Of a stretch of DNA of 64,000 nucleotides, positions 11,314 through 22,987 are shown in pieces. How positions within the stretch are numbered: position 1 is the stretch's first letter; each line of letters starts with the position of its first letter. The translations under genes and the position numbers were made by a program. The notes under the pieces were generated by a model. That model had not been told where the DNA came from. It did no database searches and was given only the letters and a program-made list of their open reading frames with translations. The stretch is taken from the NCBI RefSeq assembly GCF_001949145.1, contig NW_019091382.1:154655-218654 (forward strand), read 5' to 3'. The DNA comes from Acanthaster planci. Lineage: Eukaryota; Echinodermata; Asteroidea; Valvatida; Acanthasteridae.

Positions 11314-13290
11314 GGTTGAGGTTGGGATGACTTGCCTGACCTTAGAAATTCAAAAACGTGGGTTTGGATGCTGATGGCGTGTGACATCATATGGCAGGCA
11401 GAGTTCATGACTTACATGTAGATCTTGAGTATGTATTACATACATGCAGACCCTGACATCAGGACAGGGTACATGTATCTTTATGACTTTCCATTGTTCT
11501 CCATCTTGAGTGCTGTTGAAATTGATTTTGGTCATTGGCAAGTCAGAAAAATTGTTCATGATCTGTATTCAGTTTTTTTCTCACCACACAAAAGTGGGGC
11601 CGGGATGATTCAGTAGCCCAACCCACAGGTCCAAAAGTGTGTGCGGGCATAAATAAACATTCCCCCCCCCTCGCCTGGGATTCATGACTGTGTGCCCAAT
11701 TAAAACACCGACCCAAGTAATAATTCCTCTCCTCATGTTGAGTTTATACTTAATTGGGCACTGATAAAGCCAGGGTTTGGTTTGATATTATTTCGTAAAG
11801 CATGTTGACACATGATTAGTTGTGTGGGGGGGAATGCATGATTATAATGGGATGAACGTTTGAAATATGTAAAATCAGGATCCCATTTGAGCAATATTTT
11901 AACAGTGGAAATAGTTTAAGCCTGATAAAAATTCTTTGAATAACCCAGAAGTAATCATTTTTCCCATCTTGGCAACATTTTACAAGCCTTGCAGAAGATT
12001 CCAATTAGTAATGGCACTTTGAGTCTTCACCTTAAGTTTGGTCCAAAGGAAAGCTCAGAAAATTCCTTCCATTTATGGTTTGCATATCGAAGAAGTTTTC
12101 ACTAAATTTTTGTCAGTACAATACCGGTAACTACTAAAGCACTCTGTGGTAATGTTAACAGTTATATAACATTAATGTGTTAAAGGTTGAATTTTGGTTT
12201 CGTATCTTATTTTGAAACAAGTGTTTCAACTGACTTGTTTTATTGCCAATAAAGTAAACAGCTTTAGCAAAAATCCCTGTGTTTACTTTTTTCAGTGTGT
12301 GGTATAATTATAATGCGTTATTGTTGTTTCTGTCATGCCTGTTGACAATAATACCTTTGTATGGAATGGCAGAAAAACAAAGGATGAATAGAGTGCTACG
12401 TTGAAATCTGTGATGTAGACTCTGTCACATCAACAGCAAGAGTACAATCGATAAGTTATCAAAATCATAACAAATGAAAACGAAGGAAAAAGCTGAGGAA
12501 ATGGGGGACGCTTCTGAAGTGAAAACAACTGGACAGTGGAAGCAAGAGCTGTTCATGAGTTCCCTGTAAAAGTTGCATGCAAAGATGTGTATTATCTCCT
12601 ACATGTTCATGCTCATGACATTCCTGTGTTAGGATGGGCACCTGCAGTACGATTACATCCACTAGTCAAAGGAATGACAGAGGTCAACATGTTCTTATTC
12701 CGCCATCGTAGCTTAATGCATTTGCTGAAACAAGTACAGAACCCCCCCCCAAAAAAAGCTCCACAAAGCTTGAAAATTTGTCGTCAAGGAAACATCTAGA
12801 TGAAGAAAGTGTAGTGAAATCAACTCAGATCAAGAGGAACTGTTGGCTATCGGTTTAGTTCTCGGGTATTTATTCAGATTTGATCAGAGTGAGATTGCGG
12901 CACTCATTTACATGCCCCTCTGTCCAAAGACAAACAGTGAGAGGGCCTGTAAGATTTAATCTCACTGCAGCATGGCACTGACAGGTCCAAACACCTTCGG
13001 AAAAGCCTACATTTTTGTCTGGTTTTCTTGTTCCTCTACTGACTACATTCTTCTCGTTTGTTTCTCTATTTTATTGTATTTTTGTGATCAAATAAAATGT
13101 TTTTTAACCGAAGTGATTACTCGAACAACATTGTTTTCTATAACTGCGAATGGTACATATGATAATTCAGATACATCACGATTCATTCAGTGCACATCCG
13201 GCCAGGCTCAAGGACACTGTTTTACAGGATATGAAGGTGCGTCACAGTAGAACATCGCATCCTGGCAAATTCAGAGTAACAGGGCGAATT
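11314..13290. repeat. Tandem duplication, copy 2, with extra insertions
   Basis: This is the second copy of the 9826-11289 unit. Relative to copy 1 it has an extra segment of about 460 bases (about 11835-12294), about 57 extra bases near 11494-11550, and a 13-base insertion near 13126. It too ends at a single N (13291). Its AATAAA is at 13091-13096. Copy-specific indels on a nearly identical background look like allelic haplotypes. Confidence 0.85.
11835..12294. other. ~460-bp segment present only in copy 2
   Basis: The flanks at 11820-11834 and from TGTGTGGTATAATTATAA at 12295 are adjacent in copy 1 but separated here. The segment is AT-rich, with no coding content or clear terminal inverted repeats. 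It is either an insertion in this copy or a deletion in the other. Confidence 0.6.
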
Positions 13291-13291
13291 N

Positions 13292-13675
13292 ACACTTGAC
13301 ATTTTAAAGCAAACTGATTTGTAAACACTATGTTGTGGAGTTTTTTGGGCATTTTCACCCACTCTGATTACTTGACGGATCTTCAGAGTTCTCACAACGC
13401 ACCTGCAATGATGACTCTCACTTGGCATTCATTCAGTTTGATTTTAAGGCCAAAAGCCAATCGTTTATCTTTTCAAACATTCCATGAAGACATCCAGGCA
13501 GGTGTGGACGTGTCCTCATGTCAGAAGAGCTTTCGGCTTCGTCTAGGTTTTGTGCAGAGACCATCAACCTCCTCCTCAGACAAACAGCCTCTTGTGAAGT
13601 TCTTTATTGTCCAGTTAAATGCATCATTGCTATAAAGTTACACCGTCTCCACTCCAAATCTTCAAACTTACATGA
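13292..13675. other. Unique intergenic stretch
   Basis: About 380 bases between the single N that closes the tandem duplication and the next element. A plus-strand open stretch covers 13330-13635 but has no recognisable domain and no splice support. I make no gene call. Confidence 0.35.
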
Positions 13676-14042
13676 TATGTGACCAGTCACGACAAAATGA
13701 GTGTGAAGTCGCATTCGGCTCTTTTTTATTTTGACGGTTCAAAGTCAAATATTGAATTGAAGGTCAATTTGGGGGTTTTGTATTATTTTGAAGGAGTAAC
13801 CCATCTCCCAGTTAATTCCAAATGTTTTACAGAATTATATATTTGATTTTTTTACCCAACAATGGCTGAAACAAAGACGCAAAGCTGCCAGAATAATGTC
13901 ACATTGTCACCTTACACTTCCACCTTAAGTGTTCCATGTACATGCCATTGGAAAGCTCTCTTTCTGCTGAATTCAAAAATGCCAATATCTCAATTTTTGA
14001 AAATTCAAACTTTCAGCACATTTCGTGGTGATAGGTCATTAT
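13676..14042. mobile_element. MITE-like element, imperfect inverted ends
   Basis: The left end reads ATGTGACCAGTCACGACAAA and the right end, inverted, is similar (ATGACCTATCACCACGAAATG). The roughly 370-base body has no transposase. A diverged left-end copy with TGTGACCCGATCCCACAAAA occurs near 49040. Non-autonomous status is inferred from size. Confidence 0.6.
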
Positions 14043-14505
14043 GACATGCATGCATGCATACTGAGACTTTTAAATCAGCTGCTAAATTCTACTGGTCACT
14101 GCTCTGAGTACACCTTTCAGACAACACCCTTCACCTTCTGAATCACTTTTCATAAGGCATGGTTTGAAGTTTCACAAGAAGACCACAAATACGTTGTAGA
14201 AATAAATTCACCACAATAATGACCAAGAATTCAACACCTACCCAATGTCTGGATTTCCCTTATTTTAAGAATGCCATTAAAATTCATTTTAAGTTTCAAA
14301 GCTTGGTACTTACAAATATTTCTTTACGTCAGCCAGACATAACAATAACAATAATCTTACATGCAACGCCCACATTGTGTTCTTTATCCATGGCCAAGAC
14401 TAAACACTGACATCTTTCTGAATGTGGCCTTGCAGCGGTGAGCAGCGTTCTACCATAGTGCTCTTCTTGGCTTTTAATGAACCAAACTATCTTTCACAAT
14501 ATCAG
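14043..14505. other. Intergenic, nothing recognised
   Basis: No coding, RNA or repeat signal beyond short AT-rich tracts was found in this interval. Confidence 0.35.
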
Positions 14506-14759
14506 TATAGACCTTTTCACCCACGTGACTGGATTGCACTAAGTGTGAATAATACCACTACGTGTGGACCGCCGTGGCCCCGGTGATCACATGTATTCCT
14601 ACGGGCAGCTTCAATCACGTGCAAGCGCACGTAGGAACGCTGCATGCTTGACTAGTTTATCTTGAATAGGTAGATTACCATCACAACGCTATGCACTCGT
14701 TGCCATCATAACACTCAGCGGTCCAGCATGATTGTGACATCACAGGAAAAAGGTCTATA
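14506..14759. mobile_element. 254-bp MITE with TATAGACCTTTTC ends
   Basis: The left end TATAGACCTTTTC (14506) is mirrored by GAAAAAGGTCTATA at the right (14745-14759). The terminal TA could be part of the repeat or a target-site duplication. The interior is GC-richer and contains CACGTG words but no open frame. Confidence 0.75.
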
Positions 14760-15132
14760 ATAGTATGCTTGATACCTCAACCAAAAAAAGTTCAGAAAAA
14801 AGGAACTACTAGGAAGTAGCGTTGGGTCTACCAAGAATATGATACTCTATACCAGGCTGCAATTTGAAAAAATATACAGAAGATATGTGGTATACCTCTA
14901 GTTGATTCAATACACGACGAATTGCTGTACTTGTACACTGGAAACTGTTTATCTTACGAAGTGTAACTTGCATGTTTTCGCTCAAACCCTTGATGAGGCA
15001 GAATCCTCCAAATCCCAATATTTGTAGGCTTTTGCTGGTTTCAGGAATACATATTCCTTAACATGGGGTATGGGGACTTACTTTTGGTGACATCCAAAAT
15101 GTGTCATTGATTTACTCATTGGGAGGCTTAGC

Positions 15133-15340
15133 ACCAACCCTAACCCTTTAAAACTCTGTAAATCCTTCAGGTGGTTCTGGAGGATTTTGAAGGATTGGGG
15201 AAGGTAGACCCCAGCCACTGTTTTACAGGAGGCTTGATGACCCTCAAAAAAGTACACGGCATTTTGTACCTGCTTCCACAAGGTAGAAGATTTTGGAGGA
15301 ATCCTGAAGGTTCCTTGTAAGAATTCCTAGGAAGTTAAGG
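15133..15340 (-). repeat. Copy of dispersed AATCCTCC/CCTCAATCC family
   Basis: The segment starts ACCAACCCTAACCC and contains CTGGAGGATTTTGAAGGATT and a CAGCCACTGTTTTAC block. The same words recur, in either orientation, near 21768-21850, 44270-44345, 47225-47405, 54525-54880 and 57035-57190. It lies just downstream of the FARSB stop codon. Confidence 0.6.
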
Positions 15341-15444
15341 ATAAGAGAGCTCTTTACAGATAAAATATCGCTACATGTACACTGGATAAACAAGCAATTA
15401 GAATAACCCTGAACAGAGTCCAACGTCTAGAATGGTTTTGGCCA

Positions 15445-18400
15445 TCATAGGAACGGTTCGATGGTAATCTCCAGTGCCGCACAGGGATTGGTCAGTTCAA
15501 ACTTGGTCACCACTTCAGGGTGCAGTACACCGATACGTCCGATACTCTGACCTTTGAAGCAGACGTCGGCACAACGGCCAGGGAAATAGGTAGCATCTAG
15601 ACAGAGAGACATGAAATCATTTTTACGTTACTCCAGAGTTGATGAGTTTTTTTCACTGCGTGGGGTCCCCCTCCCTATTTTTGTCAATAGCCACGCCCCT
15701 TTCTTGCTCAATCACTTCTTCTTACCTTCAACTGCTTGCAAATGGTACCCATCTTCCTTGGAGAAGGGAACTTCTAGCAGTTGCATGGTGCGGTCTAGTA
15801 ACCCATGGATGACCTGAAATAAGACATGATAGGTGACTTAAGTCAAGCGCCACAACGAGGGATGGACATTCCAAATTTGATTTTGTCCCGAAACCACTTC
15901 ACCCTTTCATTTTTACACATGCATATGAACCACCGTGAACTTCAAACTTTTGAGCCATGACAGCTGATGTCCCTGTGCGACCAACTCATGGCTGCCTATA
16001 TGGGACCAATTTCAAGCATGCAGCGGTTCACATACATACCAACAGCCTGGTGTGCAACCCTCAAATTTTCGTCAGAATGTGTACCAAAATGCTGAAATGC
16101 AATAGCATAGCAACAAATGACACTTGAACATCTCTCAGCAAGACCAAGGTCTGGCACGCAACGTTCTCCACACTGGAATATTTGTGGCTACAATGAACAA
16201 ATTCGATTGCAGTCCACTGGCATTTTAACTTCTTCCGAGTAGTGCAACAACCTCCACTACAGGATTATTTATGTCTATGGTTGATATACAATGCAAATCC
16301 TCCACTGCTCTGGATAATCAAGCTAAAGACGAATAACCAACAAATTTAACCCCAAAACCACCTTCGGCTAAAAGCTCTCAAGATGAACAGGACGATGGAC
16401 AAGCCTACCTCAAACCCTGGTGACTTGTTGTAGTGGACAGCACAGAAGTGTCGATGGTTCTGAGCCCCAACGTCTCTCTCCTTAGTCTGGACGACAATGT
16501 CTGAGATCTCAAAAGCCTTGATGGGTAAAGGCATCTTGCGGTTGTTGCTGATAGTCTTCAGGACGCCGGGGAGAAGACAGGTGCGAGCAACCTACAACAA
16601 AAATTTGTCATTTCATTACACAACTTGAAAAGGTCTGAGAAACATCGCACCTAGGATGCATTCATTCTGTTTGATGAGGCACACTGTATTGTGTACATTT
16701 TTGAAGTGCAGTTGCTTAAAAACCCCTGGAGGATATAGAATTCTGGATTGCAAAAAAAATTGCAATGCTGACCTGGAACTTGAGGGACTAAGAAATTCTG
16801 TATCAAAGGGTGAGAGTAGCCTGGATATCCAGGGACATGGGAAAATTGAAAGCTGACCTGGGAATCCAGGTCTTAAAAGTAGAGGTGACCTGGAAATCCA
16901 GGGGCTTAAGAGAGCAGCTGTCCTGAAAATCAAGGATTTGGGATTAAGGATGATTACTAACCTAAGAATCTAACATTTGGAGAATTGAGATGACTCAAAA
17001 AACTAGGACCTGTGACATGATCGTAAGCACTTGCCTGGAAATCTAAGGTCTTGGGGTTGGAGATGGTGACTGCTTTTGTAGTAGACATGTCCTTCCTTAG
17101 TTTGTCCGAGATGTCTTCACTTGAACACTACAGGAAGAACAGAAGGATTTAACCACCCTTTAAACGACAAAGACCGTGTGGGTCCCAACCAACATGGGGC
17201 TGGATAACTCAGAATGTGGAATGCCAGCGTGGTGTGTCAACGGTCATACATTTAATTCTCGCCCAAGTGGACTTAAGGAACCAAATCTTCAAAGTACCTC
17301 AATCACTGTTTGGGATTGGGGACGGCTGACTTACGAGAGCAAAGGTTAGGACTTCGGTGAATCCAGCCGAGGCCATCTCTTGCCGTAGTAGGTCGGTCAG
17401 TTTGTTGATGGGCAGTTGGTCACCGATGGTGTTAGTGTGGGGGATTCGCTCTACCAGGTTGTTGAAGCCATAAGCTACAGCAACATCCTCAATGACATCA
17501 CAGGCATGGATAACATGTACAGACAGAAAGTCAAGGTATTGTCTTTCTAACAAAACATCGTATATTTCATGATAAATTCTTGATCCAAACTGATGTAACT
17601 TTAACTTTAACTCCTTAAATATTTTTTCCTGTCTCATTTTCTGTTCCGTGTGATAGACAACACCAAGGAAGTTTTGCCATCATCCAAAGTAATTCGATGA
17701 ACAAAACTGCACAAGTTGACTCGGGCAGGACTGGAACCCACAACCTCCTACTCAACCACTCACGCAATGAGCTTGCCAGGCTTTGCTAGCTAATTCAAGT
17801 CCAATGTAAAGTGGCCAAGGAACGTGACTGGTTTGACGTAAAGTGACCATAACCAGTCACGTTAGCAAAGTGTACCCGATGGTTCCAAGCAAATGAAGCC
17901 AGCTCTCTGAGTAAGGGCTCTTTTCGAAAATAACTCCGCGAACTGTTCGTGAATTTACACAGAAATCGGTCTGTTCCTAAGGACTGTCCAGTTCCCAAAC
18001 CCTTCTTCTCGACCTAGTCATGTGTTGCAAATTAATGAGGTCCTCACAATGCCTGCACCTTCGTTACGTACACAGTCCTCCTGAATAAGGCGTAGAATAT
18101 GCCCTTCTCATTACAACAACGTGAGGTTGGCGAACTTGTTCACATGGCAACTGACTACCTTTGACTGGAACACATGCTCTGTCCTGAATGCATTTGCATA
18201 GAGGGGATATTAAAATTATTTAAACTTGCTGTCAACAGTGGACAAAATACCCTGCCAAGCTGGACTAAAAATGAACACTGACGTTATCGTCAAAATGTAC
18301 AAGAAAGGATATCAGCTCTGGTTGGAGGGACTTCCACGCGGAGTTGCTTGTTGCCTTCAACGACCTCGCTGTTCAGACACATTCGAGTCAGGAGCTTGGC

Positions 18401-21400
18401 TAAGGCATCAGCGTTCTCACTGAAACAAAGATAAAGGGATTAGTTAAAAAGCTAATTCCAAATCAAGTGAACAGGCGTCGGAAAGATGCCCTTTTCTGAA
18501 TCTTCAAGTTTACTGACAGGTTAGATGATTTTGTTGAATTACATAACCACCGAAAGTCAAGTTCGATCGATGGCCAGTTGTCCACCACTAGTCAATTTTC
18601 CTTGGTAACCTGTGCAAAAAATATAACATGGGCACCAGGCAAAATCAACAAGCAGTAGACAAACTGTGGTGGCTCAAACTTGCCCAGAGCTGTGTGACTG
18701 AGTACCATGAGTGAGTAGGAACATGAGTGTTGGAACTCGCATTTGAACACAGGTTCAAAGGCGGAAACAAAAACAGGTCCACATACAGCAGTTGTCGTAA
18801 ACCTTGTGCAGATGCAACTAGGTCTAAACAACGTTCCCCCAATCTGAAAAGCAGTCCTATAGAAATTGCAGGAATAGGCCATCCATACCTTGTGCAGATG
18901 CAACTAGGTCTAAACAACGTTCCCCCAATCTGAAAAGCAGCCCTATAGACATTGCAGGAATAGGCCATCCATACCAAAATGAAGAGGAACAACCGAGGAA
19001 ACCAACACAGGGCTTGACAGTTAAGCTGATGGAGCACAGGCAGCAGCGCTCCGGAGGTCCATGGTTCGAATCCTGACATTATCAATTTTCCTTTTGCACA
19101 TACTCACTTGATGCCTATCCGGCTGTTGACCAGGTCAACTGGCAACTGCTCATGTCTGTATTCTAAAGTTGGCGTTATCATCTTGGAACCATCGGGCCTG
19201 GTTACTTCAACACTCTCAATTCTGAAACAACAAACAATATGAAGCAATACTTTGATCATTAAATCAGGTTTTAAACAGAAATGCTCCACTCAGGGACAAA
19301 GAGCAACTGAAGTGTTACCATGGAAACAGCATTAGGAAGAATCTTTAAAATGGCTCTGAGATGACTTGAATACTCTCAACGAGAAACTTTGATCTACGAA
19401 CAGACATATAATTCACACTAAATTGTCTGCTTTATGGTTTTCACAGGGCACCCCGCCAAATGCAACAAACTCCAACACAGCTGAAATAAGAACCATGCTG
19501 ACATGTCACAAAATATAACAGGGCAGTAACGAGGACCATGCTGAATGCAACAAAATGCAACGGTGGATGTTGTTGCACCATGCAACGTAGTAGATAAACA
19601 ACAGTCTTGGCATTACTCAGTTAAACAATGTACTCTGCCCATTAACGTCAACTGCAACAACATTCGAAAAATACTGACCAGGTTGCACCGTGGTTGTATT
19701 TAGTGGAGTTAAAACTTTTCACAAATGCAACTTGAACTTACTGGAACGGTTTGGAGCAGTATTGGCTGAAAGTGCTGACCAAGATGTCCAACGAGGTCTG
19801 CACCTTGTTCAGATCGGTTCCTGTGATGTCAATGAAGACGTTTTTCGTCTCCAGGGTGATCTTGGTGTGGTCCCCTGCAAAGGAAAAACAATGCACAGTG
19901 CAAAATTTGTCACTAAGCTTCCACAGGGAAGTCTAGGTAACAAACACTGACAATATTTACTCTGCAGTGTTGCACAAAGTTTGGTTGCATAACTGTTAAC
20001 GGAAAGCTTATATTCTAAGTTGAATCACCAGACATCTTTTGCCATTATTAAAGGCAAATGTGAGGTGGAATATCGAATGATTACGGACATTCATCACTTA
20101 ATCATGTGATACACTTCACTGCGGTTAACATAGACTCCAGAAAATCGTAATCACACTTTGCAGGAAAGAGATTCACAAGAGTGCACCCCCAAGAGCCTGC
20201 AACACGTTGACCAATCACAACGCGCGAAATTAGTCGACCCAATGCACGTTCGGAAAGGATTGACAAATTTTGCATGTTGTGATTGGCCAATGCATTGCAA
20301 ACTCTTGGGAGAGCACGACAGCACTTCAGAGAAAAATGTTGCCCCTCAATTTACTTTGCATCAAGTATTTTCCAAGAGACATTCTGGCTGAGATTGTTTA
20401 GACTTCTTAGGAGGTCAAAAAATTCTTTAAGAGCTATGGGATAACTCACCATTGATGATAGGAGGCATGGACAGTACCACATTGTTTCTGTCATACAAAA
20501 TGGGATAGACAGGTTTGTCTCGGATGATAGGCAGGTAGTGTCGAAGGTGACTGTCTTTGGAGTACAACTCCATCTGCTCAACAGCTGTGTATTCTTTAGT
20601 CTGGTTGACCAAAATAAACAAAAAGAGAGTTCTCTTTTAACCCCTTCGCACCAGGATTCTTGTGACCCTGACTGCTGGGCTGTGGTATGCCCAGCACCGG
20701 AGCGCAACGGAGCCATACCGAGGACAAGCCCCTTCACGCCCATGAAGTGGAGCGGGCGACGCCCGCTGAGGTCACCTGTACTGCNNNNNNNNNNNNNNNN
20801 NNNNNNNNNNNNNNNNNNNNNNNNNNNNNNNNNNNNNNNNNNNNNNNNNNNNNNNNNNNNNNNNNNNNNNNNNNNNNNNNNNNNNNNNNNNNNNNNNNNN
20901 NNNNNNNNNNNNNNCATCGATTATCTTTTTACTGTATTCCAAATGTGGTATATGAAATATGGAACTTTAGGAGTTGGACTTCATCCTACCTACCTGATTC
21001 AACGGTCTGAATTTGATTTTCTCTGGGGGCTCAGCATCGTAGCGGAAGGGACCTTGAATGGTATCCAAGTCATGGGTTCCCATGGAAACCAGGGCGCGTC
21101 GTCTGAAGGGGAACAAAAATCAATGAGATAAAGCCTGAACGATCTTTTCTCCTACCTTTGCGGGAGAGGGACACTTTGGCCGCTTGTTTTTCAGACTTGT
21201 ATCAAGTCTAAGGATGGGCCCTACTCACCGGCCAATGTTGTGGTGCAACTTGTCCTGTAGATCAATGAAGCTCTTGTAATTCTCTGGGGTGAAGGTGATG
21301 TCCCTCAGGACAGCTCCAACGGCAAACGGTCGCACTTGAGCTGTCTGAGTCACAAAGTTTTAAAAATGTCAGTTGGAAATCTTTTATCACTGGAAGTTTA

Positions 21401-22987
21401 ATTATTTCTAATAAGCACTGAATACAAATGTGAGACACTGTAAGGTAAGTAGTAGAGTACTGAAACCTCTGAACAGATTTTAATAGATTTCGGTGGTTGT
21501 TACTTACGGCAGGCATGATAACCAGGCGTTCCATGTTGCCATCAGCCGGGGGCGTGGCGACGTACCGAGGATGGTCGATCTTCTGAAGAAAGACCAGAAG
21601 AGCGCGGACGAGGCCCTCGAGACACAGTAGGTCATACCTGAGGGTTGGAGACACATAACATGGTGTCCATGCAACAAGGTTGTAACTCACATTTGTTTTT
21701 TGTATGAGAAACGATCTTGTTGCACTGACGTGACGATAATACAGATTAGCTTTTATCCTCCCACATCCTTCAAAACTCATCAGGTTTCTGGTGGATTTTG
21801 TAGGATTGAGGAAGGTAGAGCCTGAGCAACTGTTATTGATACGGGTCTCAATTCCTGGAAGGACAAAGAACAAGGAAGTGGTTTCATTCAAAGTAAAATA
21901 TTCAAGGGATTCACCTCGACCAAATATTTGAAAATCCTATCAAAGCTGCCCAGGGATTCAGAGATATTTCTCAGTGACAGACCTGTTGGCTGGTACTTCC
22001 ACTTTGTAGATAACCACGTCTGATGCCCCTTCTGCTTTCTCCGCCCCTTGCTCTTTGCTGATCATTGCCTTCTCTGACGTCTTCAAGCAGACAAAAAAGA
22101 ATTTCGCAGTTCATAAGTTTAATCTTAAGACACTTCTGTGCATCACTGTGCACTGACTTAGCATCTGGCTTCAATGCACAAAACCTTGTTGCGCCAATGT
22201 AACAAATTTGGAGAAAATCAAAAATGTTTCAGAAATTTTGTTACTAGATGCTTTGAGGTTTTACCTCAGTTTATCAAGTCCCAAATTTACAACCAAAATC
22301 GGGTACAAGAAGTTTGATATAAAATTATGAAGAAAGGTTTTTGGAAAGACAAATTTATTTAAGTTAATATGATTCCTATCATGAGAGCCTAAATTAAATA
22401 AAGGTTAAGTTAACGAAACAGAAAAATACAAAGAATAACATGAAAAAATGAAATTCTAAAACAAGATAATGGAAAGAATCTTACAATTTCATCCAACTCA
22501 AGGCCATAGTCAAAGCATAATTCTTCAAATTCTTCATCAGCTGCAAAGGAAAAATAGGAAAGTTTGATAATTAACTTAGCGATCCACCAATTAGGACTAA
22601 AAAAAGTAACATAGGTTCAGCTAAAAACTGATTTTTGATGGCGACAAAGAATTAGACCAAAGCCCTTAATCCAGAAATGTCCTCAAGGCTCAACAATTTG
22701 TTTTACAAGGGCATACACAGAGCATTCAAATCGGTAAGTGTGGTAGTAGTGGCCAGGTCATCGTGCCAAGTTAAAGTTGTAGTCATTAACAGATTAACAA
22801 AATTAAGGCGGCGCCCGACGTGCACATGATTGATGTGGTCTACGTGTATGTATGCAGGCAGGTAGGTTTGTCATGATTCTTGCCACCTTGGCTTATCCGG
22901 AATCTGGGCACCAAAGATCTACCACTCACTGTAAGTTCTCCCGAGCGCTTCAAAGAGCAAGTCTCTCGGCACTGCGATTGTCGGCAT
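15445..22987 (-). CDS. FARSB: Phenylalanine-tRNA ligase beta subunit, 15 exons, 589 aa
   Basis: Exons in transcript order: 22930-22987, 22485-22540, 21983-22080, 21508-21637, 21229-21344, 20994-21102, 20450-20600, 19742-19874, 19108-19221, 18313-18419, 17335-17516, 17035-17127, 16409-16591, 15726-15813, 15445-15596. They total 1770 nt (589 codons plus TGA) with every phase matching, and 589 aa is the length I recall for human FARSB. The product starts [19 protein letters not shown] and contains IGTHDLD-like [51 protein letters not shown] and ends ITIEPFL. It is the beta chain of cytosolic (alpha-beta)2 PheRS, needed for charging tRNA-Phe; the catalytic site is mainly in alpha. One intron is AT-AC and another GC-AG. 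The N gap lies in intron 6, not in coding sequence. The gene looks intact. Confidence 0.97.
16592..17034 (-). other. FARSB GC-AG intron with internal diverged tandem repeat
   Basis: The donor is CCAG|GCAAGT rather than GT, fixed by reading frame on both sides (LDFQ then VART). GC-AG introns are a known minor class spliced by the major spliceosome. The intron also holds several units with the palindromic core CCTGGAAATCCAGG, spaced about 40-50 bases between 16767 and 16990. Confidence 0.85.
17517..18312 (-). other. FARSB U12-type AT-AC intron
   Basis: On the minus strand the intron begins ATATCCTTTC, a perfect U12 AT-AC donor, and ends CTGTCTGTAC. A branch-like CCTTGAC lies at 17530-17536, with its adenosine about 14 bases from the end. 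Splicing joins CCAACCAGAGCTG to ATGTTATCCATGCC, giving PPTRADVIHACD as the family requires; no AG acceptor could restore this. The intron is 796 bases and phase 1. Confidence 0.93.
17690..17785 (-). repeat. tRNA-derived SINE fragment
   Basis: The minus strand reads AGGTTGTGGGTTCCAGTCC, with a good polymerase III B box (GGTTCCAGTCC), and a weaker A-box-like segment upstream, followed by GAGTCAACTTGTGCAG and GTTCATC. It sits inside the U12-type intron. It lacks the cloverleaf of a functional tRNA. Confidence 0.55.
18801..18972. repeat. Two-copy tandem duplication, 86-bp unit
   Basis: Unit 1 (18801-18886) and unit 2 (18887-18972) both begin ACCTTGTGCAGATGCAACTA and differ at only a few bases, so the duplication is recent. 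It lies in the FARSB intron between the exons at 18313-18419 and 19108-19221. Confidence 0.9.
19020..19095 (+). repeat. tRNA-like SINE fragment
   Basis: GGTTCGAATCC matches the B-box consensus and is followed by TGACATTATCAATTTTCC, close to the GTCAATTT tail of the 41 kb SINE copies. The A-box side is degraded. Confidence 0.45.
20170..20316. mobile_element. Palindromic MITE, copy 1
   Basis: Almost the whole 136-base core (20181-20316) is an imperfect palindrome: GTGCACCCCCAAGAG and, inverted, GTGCTCTCCCAAGAG at the ends, then GACCAATCACAACGCGCGAA. A second copy of identical core length is at 41551-41686. There is no open frame; it is a small non-autonomous foldback element inside a FARSB intron. 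Confidence 0.8.
20785..20914. other. Assembly gap (130 N)
   Basis: A run of N in FARSB intron 6. No exon is missing, since both flanking exons join in phase and the protein is full length. Confidence 0.95.

Noticed and set aside
17517-17637. Extension of the FARSB exon upstream of 17516
   Set aside because: The frame is open but adds sequence absent from the family; the AT-AC intron explains the junction exactly.
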